A stretch of DNA of 64,000 bases from the NCBI RefSeq assembly GCF_000373625.1, contig NZ_KB891997.1, forward strand, positions 186,001-250,000. Reading direction: 5' to 3'. This stretch comes from Streptomyces sp. LaPpAH-108. GTDB lineage: Bacteria > Actinomycetota > Actinomycetes > Streptomycetales > Streptomycetaceae. The position numbers were made by a program, and so were the translations under genes. Below are positions 53,401-61,505 of this stretch, piece by piece. A model generated the notes under the pieces. It saw only the letters and a program-made list of their open reading frames with translations. It made no database searches and had not been told where the DNA came from. Each line of letters opens with the position of its first letter. Position 1 is the first letter of the stretch.

Positions 53401-53818
53401 CTACGGGCTGCGCCCCGCCAAGGAGTACGCCGTTGACCTGGAGCCCGGGGTGCGGCTGCTGATCGAGCTGCAGGCGGTCGGCGAGGCCGACGAGCGCGGG
53501 ATGCGCACCGTGATGTCCTCGCTCAACGGCCAGCTGCGCCCCATCCGGGTCCGCGACCGCTCGGCCGCCTCCGACGTGCCGGTGACCGAGAAGGCCGACC
53601 GCGCGAACCCGGGCCATGTGGCGGCGCCGTTCGCCGGAGTGGTGACCCTCGCCGCGGCCGAGGGCGACGAGGTGGCGGCCGGGGCGACCATCGCCACCAT
53701 CGAGGCGATGAAGATGGAGGCCACCATCACCGCGCCGAAGGCCGGCCGGATCGCCCGGCTCGCCATCAACCGCATCCAGCAGGTGGAGGGCGGCGACCTG
53801 CTGGCCGAGATCGTCTGA
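50444..53818 (+). CDS. pyc: Pyruvate carboxylase
   Basis: 1124 residues, full length. Biotin carboxylase (1-450) with AGGGGRGMRRV and FIEMNPRIQVEHTVTEE, carboxyltransferase (about 530-800) with DTTFRDAHQSLLATRVRT and HLHTHDTAGGQ, the C-terminal PYC_OADA region, and a biotinyl domain ending EAMKMEA with the biotinylated Lys at about 1090. It carboxylates pyruvate to oxaloacetate using ATP and bicarbonate, refilling the TCA cycle. Single-chain alpha4 type. ATG at 50444; GGGAATCCGAG upstream. A strong terminator follows. Confidence 0.97.
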   Translation: MFRKVLVANRGEIAIRAFRAAFELGARTVAVFPYEDRNSLHRLKADEAYEIGEQGHPVRAYLSVDEIVSAARRAGADAVYPGYGFLSENPELARACEEAGITFVGPSAATLELTGNKARAVAAARAAGVPVLASCAPSDDVDELVRAADEIGFPVFVKAVAGGGGRGMRRVEDPAQLRESIEAASREAASAFGDPTVFLEKAVVDPRHIEVQILADGDGNVIHLYERDCSVQRRHQKVIELAPAPNLDPELRDRICADAVRFAREIGYRNAGTVEFLLDRDGRHVFIEMNPRIQVEHTVTEEVTDVDLVQAQLRIAAGETLADLGLSQDRITLRGAALQCRITTEDPANGFRPDTGRISAYRSPGGSGIRLDGGTTHAGTEISAHFDSMLVKLTCRGRDFPTAVGRARRAVAEFRIRGVATNIPFLQAVLDDPDFRAGRVTTSFIEERPQLLTARHSADRGSKLLTYLADVTVNKPHGERPELPDPVTKLPQVPTGEPPAGSRQLLVGLGPEGFARHLRESRTLGVTDTTFRDAHQSLLATRVRTKDLLAAAPAVAHTLPHLLSVECWGGATYDVALRFLAEDPWERLAALREAIPNICLQMLLRGRNTVGYTPYPTEVTDAFVQEAAATGIDIFRIFDALNDVDQMRPAIEAVRETGTAVAEVALCYTADLSDPGERLYTLDYYLRLAERIVEAGAHVLAIKDMAGLLRAPAAAQLVTALRSEFGLPVHLHTHDTAGGQLATYLAAIQAGVDAVDGAVASMAGTTSQPSLSALVAATDHSERPTGLDLAAVEELEPYWESVRKIYAPFEAGLASPTGRVYHHEIPGGQLSNLRTQAVALGLGDRFEEIEAMYAAADRILGRLVKVTPSSKVVGDLALHLVGAGVSPEDFEETPDRFDIPDSVIGFLRGDLGTPPGGWPEPFRTKALRGRAEPKPVAELSAEDREGLAKDRRPTLNRLLFPGPTREFETHRQTYGDTGVLDSKSFFYGLRPAKEYAVDLEPGVRLLIELQAVGEADERGMRTVMSSLNGQLRPIRVRDRSAASDVPVTEKADRANPGHVAAPFAGVVTLAAAEGDEVAAGATIATIEAMKMEATITAPKAGRIARLAINRIQQVEGGDLLAEIV

Positions 53819-53846
53819 CCCGGCCGGTCGCCGCCCTCCTGCCGAA

Positions 53847-53878
53847 GGCTCCGGGAGCCCTGCACCGCTCCCGGAGCC
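53847..53878. terminator. Bidirectional terminator after pyc
   Basis: GGCTCCGGGAG (53847-53857) and CTCCCGGAGCC (53868-53878), perfect 11-bp stem, 10-base loop, between convergent genes. Confidence 0.8.
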
Positions 53879-53887
53879 CCGCCGCCC

Positions 53888-54343
53888 TCAGTCCCAGAGC
53901 GGATACGTCATGACCTGCTTGAACCCGTCAGGACGGGCGTCCTGGTAGGTCAGGGTCATCCGCGTGAAGTGCTGCACCCCCGGGTCCTTCTTCCACTCGG
54001 CCGGGCGGTCGAGCCGCACGGTCACCGGGTAGGACCGGAAGGTGCCCCGGGCGCAGTACGGGTCGCAGTTGTTGACCCAGTTCACACCCTCGGCGTACGC
54101 CTTGCCGTCGTTCCACTTCGTCCAGTGCAGCCCCGTCAGACGGCTGTTCCCGTCGCCGCAGGCCAGCATGAAGTCCGCCGGACGCACATCGCGCTGCCAC
54201 TGGCAGTCGACCAGGACGGGCCGGGCAGCGGCCGTGTGCGCGGCGGGATCGTCCGGGGGGCTGGCCGAGGCCGTGGTCATGGCCGCTGTGAGCAGTGCCC
54301 CCGCCGCCAGGGTGACCGCCGTTCCCATCAGTGATCCGCGCAT
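53888..54343 (-). CDS. Small secreted protein of unknown function
   Basis: 151 residues. Signal peptide about 1-27 (MRGSLMGTAVTLAAGALLTAAMTTASA). The mature part has four Cys likely forming two disulfides (DCQWQRDVRPADFMLACGDGN and NCDPYCARGTFRSYPVTVRLDRP), and a C-terminus FTRMTLTYQDARP. It looks like a compact beta-rich extracellular domain found in many Streptomyces; no function is known. The ATG at 54343 follows GGGAG. Confidence 0.8.
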   Translation of the reverse strand: MRGSLMGTAVTLAAGALLTAAMTTASASPPDDPAAHTAAARPVLVDCQWQRDVRPADFMLACGDGNSRLTGLHWTKWNDGKAYAEGVNWVNNCDPYCARGTFRSYPVTVRLDRPAEWKKDPGVQHFTRMTLTYQDARPDGFKQVMTYPLWD

Positions 54344-54508
54344 GGTCGCTCCCACCTGTAGTGCCGTGTCCGACCGTGTGCGCACCGACGCTACGACCCT
54401 TCGCTCAAATGCACCAGTTGCGCAGGTCACACCGTATGTCCGGGTGTGAGGCGGGTCACGGGACGCCTTCCCGGAGGGTCTGTGGATCAGCTGTGCGGGG
54501 CCCTCGGA

Positions 54509-55282
54509 TCAGCTGTGGGACACGGTCAAGCCGTAGAAACCGACCTTCGCGCCGTTGGTCGTGCTGTCGGAGGAGGACTGGTTGTAGGACCCGGCCTTGA
54601 AGTACTGCCGGTACGGGGAGAACGCGGACGGGATGCCGTAGCGGGTGACGGTGCCGTTCACGGTCAGCTCGATCGTGTTCCCGCCGGTCACGGCGATCGT
54701 GTAGGTCCAGGTCTTGCCGAGGGACACATGGCCGACCGGGTGGAGGGTCTGGCCGCCGGAGGGGGAGTCCTCGGTGCCGAGCACGATGTCGCCGTTCGCG
54801 CGGTAGTACAGCTCGACCAGCGGCTTGGTGGAGGAGCCGCCCGAGCCCAGGTGGATCTGGCCGACGCAGACGTTCTTGGTCACCGAGACCACGCGCAGGG
54901 TCGCGCTCAGCCGGTGCGCGCCGGAGAGTTTCCAGTCGGCGGCGCCGCCGTCACGGTTCATCTCGCGCAGTTCGGAGCGCGCGTAGTTGGAGTTGGGCGT
55001 GGTGACGCCCTTCTCGGGCGCCCAGAAGGTCATCGCGCCGTCGCGGGTGTCGGTGAAGAAGTACGCGTCCTGGTAGCCGTTCGCGCCGCGCAGCCGGGAC
55101 GAGGGGATCGTGGTGGGGGAGCCGGGCGAGCCGACCGGCTCCTGGAGCTGCCAGATGGAGAGGTCGAAGTTGCCGCCGGGCGCGACATGCGGGTCGGCCG
55201 CCTGCGCGCTGCCGCCGAACACGCCGAGCGTGAGGGCGAGCGCGGCGGCGGTCGCCACCGCGAGAAGCCGGGGACGGGTCAT
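54509..55282 (-). CDS. Secreted polysaccharide lyase family 7 (alginate lyase)
   Basis: 257 residues. Signal peptide 1-29 then a beta-jelly-roll PL7 domain. The three family signatures are present: RSELREM (102-108), QIH (142-144) and YFKAGSYNQ near 230. The QIH form usually indicates preference for polyguluronate or mixed alginate. GGGAGGA lies before the ATG at 55282. A perfect 13-bp palindrome 29 bases upstream may be an operator. It lies downstream of the chitinase gene on the same strand. Confidence 0.93.
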   Translation of the reverse strand: MTRPRLLAVATAAALALTLGVFGGSAQAADPHVAPGGNFDLSIWQLQEPVGSPGSPTTIPSSRLRGANGYQDAYFFTDTRDGAMTFWAPEKGVTTPNSNYARSELREMNRDGGAADWKLSGAHRLSATLRVVSVTKNVCVGQIHLGSGGSSTKPLVELYYRANGDIVLGTEDSPSGGQTLHPVGHVSLGKTWTYTIAVTGGNTIELTVNGTVTRYGIPSAFSPYRQYFKAGSYNQSSSDSTTNGAKVGFYGLTVSHS

Positions 55283-55310
55283 GTGGGGGGTCCTCCCGTC
55301 GGACCGGAGA

Positions 55311-55342
55311 CGCCCGGAGTTCATAGATGTGAACTCCGGGCG
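55311..55342. promoter_or_regulatory. Perfect 13-bp inverted repeat between the chitinase and alginate lyase genes
   Basis: CGCCCGGAGTTCA (55311-55323), TAGATG, TGAACTCCGGGCG (55330-55342). It is 69 bases after the chitinase stop and 29 bases before the lyase start. It could terminate the chitinase transcript, be an operator, or form a leader hairpin. Confidence 0.7.
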
Positions 55343-55410
55343 CATCCATGGACGTTGACGACCCGGAACGTAAAGGTTCGGACCATCGCCGTCAAGAGGT
55401 CAGCCCGCGG

Positions 55411-56637
55411 TCAGCAGGAGCCCTCGTCCTGCCAGGCACCCCAGTCCGAGCCGTTGGGCGTCTCGTTCTGGGTCCACCACTTGGCCTTCCAGTTGTGCCC
55501 GTTGTACGAGACCTCGTCCCCGCTGACGTACACGGCCGACGAACTCCAGGCGGTCTTGCAGGAGTTGCCCGGGTTCGGCGGAGTGGGCGTCGGGGTGGGG
55601 GTCGGGGTCGGCGTGGAGCCGGGCGGGGTCGCCCCCGCGAACTTCACCGAGAACTTGGCGAAGTCCCAGGCGCTCTGGGCCACGCTGGAGCAGGACCCGG
55701 AGGTGCGCCCGCCGTTGTCGGCGGGGGAGCACTGACGGTCCCGGTTCAGCGACCAGAAGGTGAAGCGGTCCATGTGGTGGCTGGTCGCGAAGTCCAGCAC
55801 CGTCTGGAAGTCCGCCTGGGGGAAGTACTCACCGGCGTCGCTGCGGCCGTTCATCCCGGAGAAGCCCTCGTGCGCGTACGCCGTGGCCTCGTTCCACCCG
55901 AAGGTGGACTGCAGGATGCCGTTGAACTTGGTCAGCGCGTCGGTCTGGCTCGCCGCGCCGTTGAAGCCGCCATCGAAGGGCATGATGGAGAAGTTGTTCG
56001 GGGTGAACCCCTGCGACTTCGCCTCCAGCAGCATCTGCTTGCCGAACCAGCCGGTGCCGTCCGCCGTGCCCGGAGTGGTCACGGAGACGTACAGGCCGGG
56101 GTTGTTCTGCTGGAGGATCTTGGCGGCGCCGATCTCGTTCTTGATGGCCGCGGTGTTCTCGTACTCCGGCTCCTCCAGGTCGAAGTCGATCGCGTGCAGC
56201 CCGTACTTGGTGATGACCTGCTGGTACGCCGCCGCCGTGCTCGCCGCGTCGGAACAGGTCTGGCCCAGCTTGGTGCCGCCGTAGCCGCCGATCGAGACGG
56301 AGACGTCACCTCCCTTGGACCGGATGGTGTTGATCACCGACTGGACGGCGGTGTCGGAGGAGAGCGACGAGGTGCCGCCCCAGGTCGGGGTGCAGCCACC
56401 GCCGTTGGGCGCCAGGATGAAGGCCAGCTGGAAGGCCTTGAGCCCGGTGGCGTCCATGATCGCGGCCGCGTCCGGCGGATCGTTGTCCTCCGGCATCAGG
56501 TACGGGGCCGCCGCGTACCAGCGGTTGTCGAGGGCGCTGGGTGCACCCGAGGCGCTGCCCGCGGCGAGAGCGGTGGTACCGGCCGCGGCCAGTCCGACCG
56601 CGGCGGCCACGCCCAGACAAGCGCGAAGACGTCCCAC
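55411..56637 (-). CDS. Secreted chitinase, GH18 with C-terminal CBM5/12
   Basis: 408 residues from a GTG with GGAGG 6 bases upstream. Signal peptide (1-33), GH18 catalytic domain (about 38-335) with AIDFDLEE supplying Asp151, Asp153 and the catalytic Glu155, a (TP)n linker and a CBM5/12 chitin-binding domain (about 360-408, with Trp-rich HNWKAKWWTQNETP). It hydrolyses chitin outside the cell. The promoter carries two DasR/chitinase-type elements, so it is probably induced by chitin oligomers and repressed otherwise. Confidence 0.95.
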   Translation of the reverse strand: MGRLRACLGVAAAVGLAAAGTTALAAGSASGAPSALDNRWYAAAPYLMPEDNDPPDAAAIMDATGLKAFQLAFILAPNGGGCTPTWGGTSSLSSDTAVQSVINTIRSKGGDVSVSIGGYGGTKLGQTCSDAASTAAAYQQVITKYGLHAIDFDLEEPEYENTAAIKNEIGAAKILQQNNPGLYVSVTTPGTADGTGWFGKQMLLEAKSQGFTPNNFSIMPFDGGFNGAASQTDALTKFNGILQSTFGWNEATAYAHEGFSGMNGRSDAGEYFPQADFQTVLDFATSHHMDRFTFWSLNRDRQCSPADNGGRTSGSCSSVAQSAWDFAKFSVKFAGATPPGSTPTPTPTPTPTPPNPGNSCKTAWSSSAVYVSGDEVSYNGHNWKAKWWTQNETPNGSDWGAWQDEGSC

Positions 56638-56982
56638 TACGTGCCTCCATGGGGGGGTGGGGGATGGGGAAGCCCCCAGCCTCCGGGCGGGGCGCCCGTT
56701 TGGTCTAGTCCAATGCGGACACTTGGACTGGACCAAACGAAGTCTTTACTCGCCTGGAGGATTAACGTCCGCTCTGTGTACGACAGTTGGTGAACCGGCC
56801 GATCTGCGCGGAACCGTGGCGGAGTGTCGGCCCACTGAGGCACCCTTGACAGGTGCGTACTGTTTCGCGACGTTTGAGCGTCGGCGCAGGGCGGGGGGAC
56901 GGCAAAGACATGAGCGGCAACAGGGGTGGGACGCGCCACGCGGCGCCCGGGACGGCGGCGCCGGAAGGGCGGGCGAGCTGAG
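56638..56982. other. Divergent region between the chitinase and FemAB-like genes
   Basis: 345 bases. Contains the DasR-like pair and an AT-rich patch (56736-56775) with the likely chitinase promoter. No gene seen. Confidence 0.55.
56699..56738 (-). promoter_or_regulatory. Chitinase operator pair (DasR-like dre / chitinase direct repeats)
   Basis: TGGTCTAGTCCA (56701-56712) and TGGACTGGACCA (56724-56735), spaced 11 bases. Each resembles the 12-bp chitinase promoter repeat and the DasR consensus built on TGGTCTAGACCA. The two copies are themselves inverted with one mismatch across 15 bases. They lie about 62-102 bases before the chitinase start. Confidence 0.85.
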
Positions 56983-58074
56983 GTGGAGATCACCATCCAC
57001 AGACCCGGCGAGCTGACCTCCGCACTGCGCGGGGCCTGGCACCGGGCGATGGACGAGTCACCCGAGTACGCCAACCCGTTCCTGGCACCCGAGTTCACCA
57101 TCGGCGTCGGCCGCCATCGCGGCGGCGTACGGGTCGCGGTCCTGTGGGAGAGCGGCGAGGCGGTCGGCTTCCTGCCCTACGAGCGCGGCCCGCTCGGGAC
57201 CGGCCGGGCCATCGGGCTCGGGCTCTCCGACTGCCAGGCCCTGGTGCACCGGCCCGGAGTCACCTGGGACACCGGCCAGTTGCTGCGCGCCTGCGGGCTC
57301 AGCCTCTTCGAGTTCGACCATCTGGTGCAGGAGCAGCGGCCGTTCGCGCCATACGTCACCGGCACCTTCGCCTCGCCGGTGATCGACGTGAAGCCCGGCG
57401 ACGGAACGTACGCCGAGTGGCTGCGCGCCACCTATCCGGGGCTCGCCAAGACCACGCTGAAGAAGGAACGCAGGCTCGGCCGGGACATCGGCGAGGTCCG
57501 CTTCGTCTTCGACGAGCGCGATCCGAAGGCGCTGCGCACGCTCATGCGGTGGAAGTCCGCGCAGTACCGCCGCACCGGCCGGATGGACCGGTTCTCCCGG
57601 CCGTGGATCGTGGACCTGACGGACCATCTCTTCCATGTCCGCGCCGAGCATTTCACCGGCGTCCTGTCCGTGCTCTACGCGGGCGACCGCCCGGTGGCCG
57701 CCCACTTCGGACCCCGCTCCAGCACCGTCCTGGCCGCCTGGTTCACCGCCTACGACCCCGAACTGCACTACTACTCACCGGGGTTGATGATGCATCTGCG
57801 CACCGCCGAGGGGGCCGCGCGGGGCGGGGTGACTCTGGTGGATCTCGGCCGTGGCGACAAGGAGTACAAGGACTGGCTCAAGACGCGCGAACTGCGGGTC
57901 GGTGAGGGCTTCGCCGCCCGGCCGCATCCGGTCGCGCTCGCCCAGCGCATGTGGCGCCGCCCGGTGCGGGGTCTGCGCAACACGGTGCTGGCCCACCCCC
58001 GGCTGCGCGAACCTGCGGACCGGCTGCTCAGGACGGTGGGCGAACTGCGCACCCAGGGACGCCCGCTCCGCTGA
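56983..58074 (+). CDS. FemAB/BcsL-like GNAT-fold acyltransferase
   Basis: 363 residues from a GTG start. Two GNAT-like halves: the first with VRVAVLWESGEAVGFLPYERGPL, the second with VLSVLYAGDRPVAAHFGPRSSTVLAAWFTAYDPELHYYSPGLMMHLRTAEGA and LVDLGRGDKEYKDWLKTR. These are the signatures of the BcsL/CelD and FemX-like family that moves acyl or aminoacyl groups onto polysaccharides or peptides. Cytoplasmic; partner polymer unknown. It is followed by a very strong stem-loop. Confidence 0.82.
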   Translation: MEITIHRPGELTSALRGAWHRAMDESPEYANPFLAPEFTIGVGRHRGGVRVAVLWESGEAVGFLPYERGPLGTGRAIGLGLSDCQALVHRPGVTWDTGQLLRACGLSLFEFDHLVQEQRPFAPYVTGTFASPVIDVKPGDGTYAEWLRATYPGLAKTTLKKERRLGRDIGEVRFVFDERDPKALRTLMRWKSAQYRRTGRMDRFSRPWIVDLTDHLFHVRAEHFTGVLSVLYAGDRPVAAHFGPRSSTVLAAWFTAYDPELHYYSPGLMMHLRTAEGAARGGVTLVDLGRGDKEYKDWLKTRELRVGEGFAARPHPVALAQRMWRRPVRGLRNTVLAHPRLREPADRLLRTVGELRTQGRPLR

Positions 58075-58100
58075 ACCGGCGTATGCGGCACGACAGTTGA

Positions 58101-58137
58101 CGACCGGCCGGACCACCCCGCGTGGTCCGGCCGGTCG
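58101..58137 (+). terminator. Terminator after the FemAB-like gene
   Basis: Perfect 16-bp stem: CGACCGGCCGGACCAC (58101-58116), loop CCCGC, GTGGTCCGGCCGGTCG (58122-58137). Confidence 0.9.
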
Positions 58138-58218
58138 CGTCGTGGTGTGAACGGCCCGTCGGTGTGAACGTCCCTAGTGCGTAAAGGATTTGAGTCCCGA
58201 AGGCTTGCCGCCTCTTTG

Positions 58219-58245
58219 GTTCATCTCTTAAATCAAAACATGAAC
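58219..58245. promoter_or_regulatory. Inverted GTTCAT / ATGAAC pair in an AT-rich promoter
   Basis: GTTCAT (58219-58224) and ATGAAC (58240-58245), 15 bases apart, in an unusually A-rich stretch 49-75 bases before the next gene. Candidate regulator site and promoter. Confidence 0.4.
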
Positions 58246-58293
58246 TAAGTGGGGAGGCCGGTGTTCCGGTCCCCGAGCCGCAGGAGCCGCCAC

Positions 58294-60834
58294 ATGAGAC
58301 TGAGATCCTTGGGAGCAGCGTTCGCCGTCACGGCGGCCCTGCTCGCCCTGCCCACCGCCCATCCCTCGGCCCGCGCGGCCGAGACCCCCCTGTCACAGGG
58401 CCGTACGACCACCGCCTCGTCCGAGGAGAACGCCGGAACCCCCGCCGCCGCGGCCGTCGACGGCGACACCGCCACCCGCTGGTCCTCCGCCGCGAGCGAC
58501 GACCAGTGGCTGCGCGTCGACCTCGGCGCCAGCGCGAACGTCACCAGCGTGGTCCTGAACTGGGAGGCCGCCTACGGCAAGGACTACAAGCTCCAGATCT
58601 CCGACAACGGCACCAGCTGGACCGACCTGAAGTCCGTCACCGGCTCCGACGGGGGCACCGACACCGTCGACGTCTCCGGACAGGGCCGCTACGTCCGGCT
58701 GCTCGGCGTCCACCGGGCCACTCAATGGGGCTACTCCCTCTGGGAGTTCCAGGTCTTCGGCAGCTCCGGCGGCAGCCAGGCCGGCTGCGACACCGCCAAC
58801 GCCGCGCAGGGCAGGCCCGCCACCGCCTCCTCCACCGAGAGCGCGGACTTCCCCGCCTCCGCCGCCGTCGACGGCAACAACGCCACCCGCTGGTCCAGCC
58901 AGGCATCGGACCCGCAGTGGCTCCGCGTCGACCTGGGCTCGGTCAAGGACCTGTGCGGGGTCGACCTGCGCTGGGAGGCCGCCTACGGCAAGGACTTCCG
59001 CATCGAGTCGTCCACCGACGGCCAGAACTGGAGCACCCTGAAGTCCGTCACCGGCGCGAGCGGCGGCAACGCCTCCTACGCGGTCAGCGGCTCAGGGCGC
59101 TACGTCCGCGTCTACGGCACCGCGCGCGGCACCGTCTACGGCTACTCGCTGTGGGAGTTCGCCGTGCACACCGGCAGCACCGGCACCCCGCCGGTCCAGG
59201 GCGGCGGCGACCTCGGACCCAACGTCATCGTCGTGGACCCCTCGACGCCCAACCTCCAGCAGAAGTTCGACGACGTCTTCTCCCGTCAGGAGTCGAACCA
59301 GTTCGGCTCCGGCCGCTACCAGTTCCTCCTCAAGCCCGGCACCTACAACAACATCAACGCCCAACTCGGCTTCTACACCTCGATCTCCGGCCTCGGCCTG
59401 AACCCCGACGACACCCAGATCAACGGCGACATCACGGTGGACGCGGGCTGGTTCAACGGCAACGCCACGCAGAACTTCTGGCGTTCGGCGGAGAACCTCG
59501 CGATCCGCCCGGTCAGCGGTGACGACCGGTGGGCCGTCGCCCAGGCCGCGCCGTTCCGCCGCATCCACGTCCAGGGTGGCCTCAACCTCGCCCCGAACGG
59601 CTACGGCTGGGCCTCCGGCGGCTACATCGCCGACTCGAAGATCGACGGCACCGTGGGCCCGTACTCCCAGCAGCAGTGGTACACCCGCGACAGCTCGGTG
59701 GGCGGCTGGACCAACGGCGTCTGGAACATGACCTTCACCGGTGTCCAGGGCGCGCCCGCGACCAACTTCGACACCGGCCCGTACACCACGCTGGACACCA
59801 CCCCGGTCTCCCGCGAGAAGCCGTTCCTCTACCTCGACGGCAGCACCTACAAGGTGTTCGTGCCCGCCAAGCGCACCAACGCGCGGGGTGTGTCCTGGCC
59901 GGCCAACGCGGGCAGCTCGATCCCGCTCGACCAGTTCTACGTCGTCAAGCCCGGCGCGAGTGCCGCCACCATCAACGCGGCGCTGGCCCAGGGCCTCAAC
60001 CTCCTGTTCACGCCCGGGGTCTACCACCTCGACCAGACCATCGAGGTCAACCGCGCCAACACCGTGGTCCTCGGGCTCGGCCTGGCCACCCTCGTCCCCG
60101 ACAACGGCATCGACGCGATGCACGTCGCCGACGTGGACGGCGTGAAGCTCGCGGGCTTCCTCATCGACGCGGGCACGGCCAACTCCGACACCCTGCTGCG
60201 GATCGGCGCCCCCGGCTCCAGTGCCGACCACTCCGCCAACCCCACCACCATGCAGGACGTGTTCGTGCGCATCGGCGGCGCGGGCCCCGGCCTCGCCACC
60301 AACTCGGTCGTGGTCAACAGCAACAACGTCATCATCGACCACACCTGGCTGTGGCGCGCCGACCACGGCAGCGGCGTCGGCTGGGACACCAACCGCGCCG
60401 ACTACGGCCTGCGCGTCAACGGCAACGACGTACTCGCCACCGGCCTGTTCGTCGAGCACTACAACAAGTACGACGTGTACTGGGCCGGTGAGCGCGGACG
60501 CACGATCTTCTTCCAGAACGAGAAGGCGTACGACGTGCCCAACGCGGCGGCCGTCACCCACGACGGCATCGTGGGCTACGCCGCCTACAAGGTCGCCGAC
60601 TCGGTGACCACGCACGAGGCCTGGGGGCTGGGCAGTTACTGCAACTTCACGTCCGACCCCTCGATCGTCCAGGCCCACGGCTTCCAGGTGCCGACCGGCT
60701 CCGGGATCAAGCTGCACGACCTGCTGGTGATCTCGCTCGGCGGCAAGGGGCAGTACGCCCACGTCGTCAACAACACCGGCTCGCCCACCTCGGGCTCGGA
60801 CACCATCCCCTCCAAGGTGACCAGGTTCCCGTAG
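58294..60834 (+). CDS. Secreted two-discoidin, beta-helix protein (candidate glucan-active enzyme)
   Basis: 846 residues; AGGAG 7 bases before the ATG. Signal peptide 1-30. Two F5/8 type C (discoidin, CBM32) domains, about 35-160 and 165-300, with nearly repeated WSSAASDDQWLRVDLG / WSSQASDPQWLRVDLG. The C-terminal 540 residues have FLLKPGTYNNINAQLGFYTSISGLG, NATQNFWRSAENLAI and LLFTPGVYHLDQTIEV, typical of a right-handed parallel beta-helix. The same architecture occurs in secreted proteins often labelled coagulation factor 5/8 or adenylyl cyclase. I favour a polysaccharide-active enzyme of the GH55/GH87 kind but cannot confirm catalytic residues. Confidence 0.75.
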   Translation: MRLRSLGAAFAVTAALLALPTAHPSARAAETPLSQGRTTTASSEENAGTPAAAAVDGDTATRWSSAASDDQWLRVDLGASANVTSVVLNWEAAYGKDYKLQISDNGTSWTDLKSVTGSDGGTDTVDVSGQGRYVRLLGVHRATQWGYSLWEFQVFGSSGGSQAGCDTANAAQGRPATASSTESADFPASAAVDGNNATRWSSQASDPQWLRVDLGSVKDLCGVDLRWEAAYGKDFRIESSTDGQNWSTLKSVTGASGGNASYAVSGSGRYVRVYGTARGTVYGYSLWEFAVHTGSTGTPPVQGGGDLGPNVIVVDPSTPNLQQKFDDVFSRQESNQFGSGRYQFLLKPGTYNNINAQLGFYTSISGLGLNPDDTQINGDITVDAGWFNGNATQNFWRSAENLAIRPVSGDDRWAVAQAAPFRRIHVQGGLNLAPNGYGWASGGYIADSKIDGTVGPYSQQQWYTRDSSVGGWTNGVWNMTFTGVQGAPATNFDTGPYTTLDTTPVSREKPFLYLDGSTYKVFVPAKRTNARGVSWPANAGSSIPLDQFYVVKPGASAATINAALAQGLNLLFTPGVYHLDQTIEVNRANTVVLGLGLATLVPDNGIDAMHVADVDGVKLAGFLIDAGTANSDTLLRIGAPGSSADHSANPTTMQDVFVRIGGAGPGLATNSVVVNSNNVIIDHTWLWRADHGSGVGWDTNRADYGLRVNGNDVLATGLFVEHYNKYDVYWAGERGRTIFFQNEKAYDVPNAAAVTHDGIVGYAAYKVADSVTTHEAWGLGSYCNFTSDPSIVQAHGFQVPTGSGIKLHDLLVISLGGKGQYAHVVNNTGSPTSGSDTIPSKVTRFP

Positions 60835-61174
60835 CCGCGGGCCGCACTGCGCCGTCCGCGTACGCCGCCTAGGGTGACGTACGCGGACGGCCCCGTGCCG
60901 GTTCCGCCGACGGCCCCCGGTCCGGGTGGCCCCGGGAAGGCCGGACGCAGACGGCAACAGCCGTGCCGACCGGCCGACTTCACCCACGGGACGGCGCCGG
61001 TCGCCGTCCCGGTCCCGGCGGTCTCCTGGCCCGGGGGCCCCGGCGTGCGCACCGCCCTGAACCGCCCCGTCCGGCCCCCGAACCGCCCCGTCCCGAACGG
61101 AGTAGCTGCGCGGGCGCCCCGGGGGTGTTGCCGTTGTGATGGAAGGGTCCTGATCTCGACCAGTGAGGCACCTC
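60835..61174. other. Intergenic region upstream of the chaplin gene
   Basis: 340 bases with the terminator above, then GC-rich sequence with a short tract of CCGAACCGCCCCG-like pairs (about 61058-61095). The chaplin promoter must lie here; no convincing -10 is obvious. Confidence 0.5.
60851..60891 (+). terminator. Terminator after the discoidin protein gene
   Basis: GCCGTCCGCGTACG (60851-60864) and CGTACGCGGACGGC (60878-60891), perfect 14-bp stem, 16 bases after the stop. Confidence 0.9.
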
Positions 61175-61417
61175 ATGCGTATGCGCAGCATTGCCACAAC
61201 GGCCCTTCTCGCGGGCTCCCTTGCCCTCGCCGGCACCACGGCGGCCCACGCGGCGGACCCCGACCCGACGACCGGCGTCGCCGTCGGCAGCCCCGGCGTC
61301 GCCTCCGGCAACGTCATCCAGGTACCGATCGAGATCCCGGTCAACCTGTGCGGCAACTCGATCGACGTCGTCGGTCTGCTGAACCCGGCGTTCGGCAACG
61401 CCTGCGTCAACTCCTGA
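61175..61417 (+). CDS. Short chaplin
   Basis: 80 residues. Signal peptide 1-26, cleaved to leave a mature chain of about 54 residues containing one chaplin domain: GVAVGSPGVASGNVIQVPIEIPVNLCGNSIDVVGLLNPAFGNACVN, with the conserved Cys59 and Cys77. Short chaplins are secreted, assemble into amyloid fibrils at the air interface and allow aerial growth. It resembles ChpE more than the other short forms, as it lacks any extra domain. ATG at 61175 with GAGG 7 bases upstream; GTG at 61163 is less likely. No rodlin gene is adjacent. Confidence 0.95.
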   Translation: MRMRSIATTALLAGSLALAGTTAAHAADPDPTTGVAVGSPGVASGNVIQVPIEIPVNLCGNSIDVVGLLNPAFGNACVNS

Positions 61418-61424
61418 CGCCCCC

Positions 61425-61460
61425 CGTGAGCCGGCTCCCCGCCCAGGGGGCCGGCTCACG
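61425..61460 (+). terminator. Chaplin gene terminator
   Basis: CGTGAGCCGGC (61425-61435) and GCCGGCTCACG (61450-61460), extended by CCCC/GGGG inside the loop; 7 bases after the stop. Confidence 0.9.
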
Positions 61461-61505
61461 GCTGTCCGGCTTCTCGGGCTGTCCGGCTCTCGGATTCTCC
61501 GGCTC

